A stretch of DNA of 14,887 bases, taken from the NCBI GenBank assembly GCA_029882955.1, contig JAOUJX010000053.1, forward strand, positions 1 to 14,887, read 5' to 3'. The position numbers and the translations under genes are program-made. The notes below the pieces were generated by a model. It had not been told where the DNA came from. It saw only the letters and a list, made by a program, of their open reading frames with translations, and ran no database searches. This document shows, piece by piece, positions 13,088 to 14,887 of this stretch (position 1 is the first letter of the stretch; each line of letters opens with the position of its first letter). This stretch comes from Gammaproteobacteria bacterium (GTDB lineage Bacteria; Pseudomonadota; Gammaproteobacteria; GCA-001735895).

Positions 13088-14134
13088 TTACTCGACTGCG
13101 AGAAAGTCCAGTCCGTGCTCGTCGATCATTTCCAGTACACGACCACCGCCACGCGCGACACAGGTCAGCGGATCCTCGGCAATAATGACCGGCAAACCAG
13201 TTTCTTCCATGATCAACCGATCCAGATCACGTAACAGGGCACCGCCACCGGTTAGTACAATACCGCGTTCTGCAATATCAGAACCCAGTTCGGGCGGCGT
13301 CTGTTCGAGTGCATTCTTGACCGCGCTGACAATCCCGTATAACGGATCCTGCAAGGCTTCGAGAATTTCATTACTGTTCAGAGTAAAGCTACGCGGAACG
13401 CCTTCAGAGAGATTACGACCTTTCACTTCCATTTCCAGCAAATCCTTACCAGGATAAGCCGCAGCAACTTCAACCTTAATCCGCTCGGCTGTGGCTTCAC
13501 CAATTAAGATGCCGTAATTGCGACGCACATAATTGATTATCGAATCGTCAAAACGATCACCACCGATTCGAACAGATGCCGAATAGACGATACCGTTTAG
13601 CGACATGACCGCGACTTCGGAAGTGCCACCACCGATATCGAGTACCATCGAGCCCTGGGCTTCGTCGACCGGCATGCCTGCACCAATCGCGGCAGCCATC
13701 GGCTCTTCGATCAGGTAAACCTTGCGAGCGCCGGCTCCGAGTGCAGACTCACGTATCGCTCGACGTTCGACCTGAGTCGCTCCACAGGGAACACAGATAA
13801 GGACACGTGGGCTCGGTCGCAGAAACTGATTTTCGTGCACTTTTCGAATGAAGTGCTGCAGCATTTTTTCGGTGTAGGTGAAATCGGCAATAACGCCGTC
13901 TTTCATCGGCCGTTTAGCAGTAATGTTCTCAGGAGTTCGACCCAGCATTTTCTTTGCCTCGGTACCGACTGCTTCGATAGATTTCGGCCCCCCGGGACCA
14001 CGATCCTGGCGAATGGCGACTACCGATGGTTCGTTTAATACAATTCCCTGTCCTCTGGAATAGATGAGCGTATTGGCAGTACCCAGATCGATCGATAAAT
14101 CGTTGGATAGCAGACCTCGAATAGCTGCAAACAT
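13088..14134 (-). CDS. mreB: Rod shape-determining protein MreB, actin homologue
   Basis: This 348-residue cytoplasmic actin-like ATPase (E. coli 347) polymerises on the inner membrane and guides elongation. The N-terminal amphipathic MFAAIRGLLSN precedes the phosphate-1 motif SIDLGTANTLIY. CVPCGATQVERRAIRESA, EEPMAAAIGAG, LDIGGGTSEVAV (phosphate 2), IGGDRFD and LTGGGALLRDLD (adenosine motif) follow. It is the first gene of mreBCD-rnd and divergent from gatC. The Shine-Dalgarno is weak, but the start fits the family exactly. Confidence 0.98.
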   Translation of the reverse strand: MFAAIRGLLSNDLSIDLGTANTLIYSRGQGIVLNEPSVVAIRQDRGPGGPKSIEAVGTEAKKMLGRTPENITAKRPMKDGVIADFTYTEKMLQHFIRKVHENQFLRPSPRVLICVPCGATQVERRAIRESALGAGARKVYLIEEPMAAAIGAGMPVDEAQGSMVLDIGGGTSEVAVMSLNGIVYSASVRIGGDRFDDSIINYVRRNYGILIGEATAERIKVEVAAAYPGKDLLEMEVKGRNLSEGVPRSFTLNSNEILEALQDPLYGIVSAVKNALEQTPPELGSDIAERGIVLTGGGALLRDLDRLIMEETGLPVIIAEDPLTCVARGGGRVLEMIDEHGLDFLAVE

Positions 14135-14350
14135 ACTTAGCTTTTAACCCAATTTTTAGTGTTAAGTGGTGCGCGATGACAGAAAAATCCCTGTCGGTGT
14201 GTCTTATTCATAAAGTTGGGGTACTCTATCAACGGCCAACCGTTTCGGCAAGGAAGAAACCATTAAAATCAATGCCTTTTGCTTATATTGACGTATAAAT
14301 TATGTTAAGTTTGCCTGCTTTTCAATCACCACTTTTGGAAATCCCCTCAA
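14135..14350. other. Divergent promoter region between mreB and gatC
   Basis: This 216-bp AT-rich gap must hold the mreB and gatC promoters. A 5-bp hairpin GACAG/CTGTC lies at 14178-14195. For gatC, TTGCTT (14279-14284), a 16-bp spacer and TATGTT (14301-14306) is the best pair I see, but it is weak. No convincing mreB promoter could be read by eye. Confidence 0.5.
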
Positions 14351-14638
14351 ATGACCCTGAAAACGGAAGATGTGCGAAATATTGCACATTTAGCACGTCT
14401 GCAAATCGATGACGAAAACCTCGATCAATATACCTCGGCGTTAACCGATATTCTCAACCTGGTCGAGCAGATGAACGAGCTCGATACTAGCGGAATTACA
14501 CCCATGGCCCACCCACTAGACGCCACGCAGAGATTACGGGAAGACGCCGTCACCGAGCCCAATTTACGCGACAAGTTTCAGAGCATCGCACCCGATGTTG
14601 AACGCGGATTGTATCGCGTTCCCAAAGTCATCGAGTGA
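14351..14638 (+). CDS. gatC: Aspartyl/glutamyl-tRNA amidotransferase subunit C
   Basis: This 95-residue protein is the small stabilising subunit of GatCAB, which amidates misacylated Glu-tRNA(Gln) and/or Asp-tRNA(Asn). Typical features are VRNIAHLARLQIDDENL, ILNLVEQMNELDTSGITPMAHP, LREDAVTEPNLRD and the C-terminal GLYRVPKVIE. A GGAAA about 10 bases upstream serves as ribosome site. It is followed 10 bases later by gatA, with the gatA Shine-Dalgarno overlapping the gatC stop. Confidence 0.96.
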   Translation: MTLKTEDVRNIAHLARLQIDDENLDQYTSALTDILNLVEQMNELDTSGITPMAHPLDATQRLREDAVTEPNLRDKFQSIAPDVERGLYRVPKVIE

Positions 14639-14648
14639 GGGCTACAAT

Positions 14649-14887
14649 ATGAACAAAACCATTAGCCAGATTCAACAGGGCCTGACAAAGAGGGATTTCT
14701 CCAGCGTCGAAATCACGCAGGATTATCTAGCCGCAATAAAGCAGCATAACCCGGCAATTAACTGTTACATCAGTATCACCGAAGATCTCGCACTGCAACA
14801 GGCCAAAGCTGCCGACCAGCGAATCGCCAGTGGCGAAGCGCAGTTGCTCACCGGGGTACCGATCGCACACAAAGACGTTTTCTGTAC
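14649..14887 (+). CDS. gatA: Aspartyl/glutamyl-tRNA amidotransferase subunit A, 5' part
   Basis: This amidase subunit releases ammonia from glutamine for tRNA-dependent amidation. Only 79 codons of about 485 are in the window. The ATG at 14649 has GAGG 8 bases upstream, overlapping the gatC stop. Visible family features are the N-terminal helices, NCYISIT, and GVPIAHKDVF. The lysine there (residue 75) is the first member of the amidase Ser-cisSer-Lys catalytic triad. The gene is cut by the window end, not truncated biologically. Confidence 0.95.
   Translation, partial: MNKTISQIQQGLTKRDFSSVEITQDYLAAIKQHNPAINCYISITEDLALQQAKAADQRIASGEAQLLTGVPIAHKDVFC

Noticed and set aside
1..14887. CRISPR arrays, tRNA or rRNA genes, insertion sequences
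   Set aside because: No regularly spaced repeats, cloverleaf-like segments, rRNA motifs, or transposase/integrase frames were recognised on either strand.

Overview
The window is a bacterial chromosome segment, almost certainly from a free-living gammaproteobacterium outside the Enterobacterales. The evidence is the gene order gmk-rpoZ-spoT, a mreBCD operon divergent from gatCA, a TcdA-type tRNA dehydratase, and histidine catabolism (hutU). Base composition looks moderate and even. I see no rRNA, tRNA, CRISPR array, transposase or integrase gene. The genus cannot be fixed from the sequence.

Layout. Bases 1-1222 are the 3' part of hutU (urocanate hydratase). A 62-residue cysteine-rich, zinc-ribbon-like protein follows (1346-1534), with related palindrome-bearing repeats on either side. 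Bases 1586-1759 hold a decayed, internally deleted copy of the 3' end of tcdA. Next is an apparent four-gene respiratory module (1883-5605): a DUF302 protein, an octahaem c-type cytochrome of the tetrathionate reductase (OTR) family, a b-type cytochrome membrane partner, and a periplasmic thioredoxin-like protein with an extra N-terminal domain. Intact tcdA lies just beyond it on the minus strand (5602-6411), so the module sits between two directly oriented copies of the tcdA 3' end.

From 6519 to 9831 is the housekeeping block gmk-rpoZ-spoT (GMP kinase, RNA polymerase omega, ppGpp synthetase/hydrolase). Then come a BolA/IbaG-family gene (minus), a FliL-like exported protein (plus), and the minus-strand operon mreB-mreC-mreD-rnd (read from 14134 down to 10558). 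Divergent from mreB is gatC followed by the 5' end of gatA, which runs off the window.

Functionally, the most distinctive region is 1793-5605. A perfect 14-bp TTGA-N6-TCAA dyad, centred about 42 bp upstream of the predicted start site of a strong -10 box, fits control by an FNR/CRP-family anaerobic regulator at a class II position. Downstream, the b cytochrome would take electrons from quinol and pass them to a membrane-tethered octahaem cytochrome that reduces an unidentified sulfur or nitrogen oxyanion in the periplasm. The thioredoxin-like and DUF302 proteins would be accessory. The flanking tcdA duplication suggests this cassette entered, or was duplicated, by a recombination event at the 3' end of tcdA.
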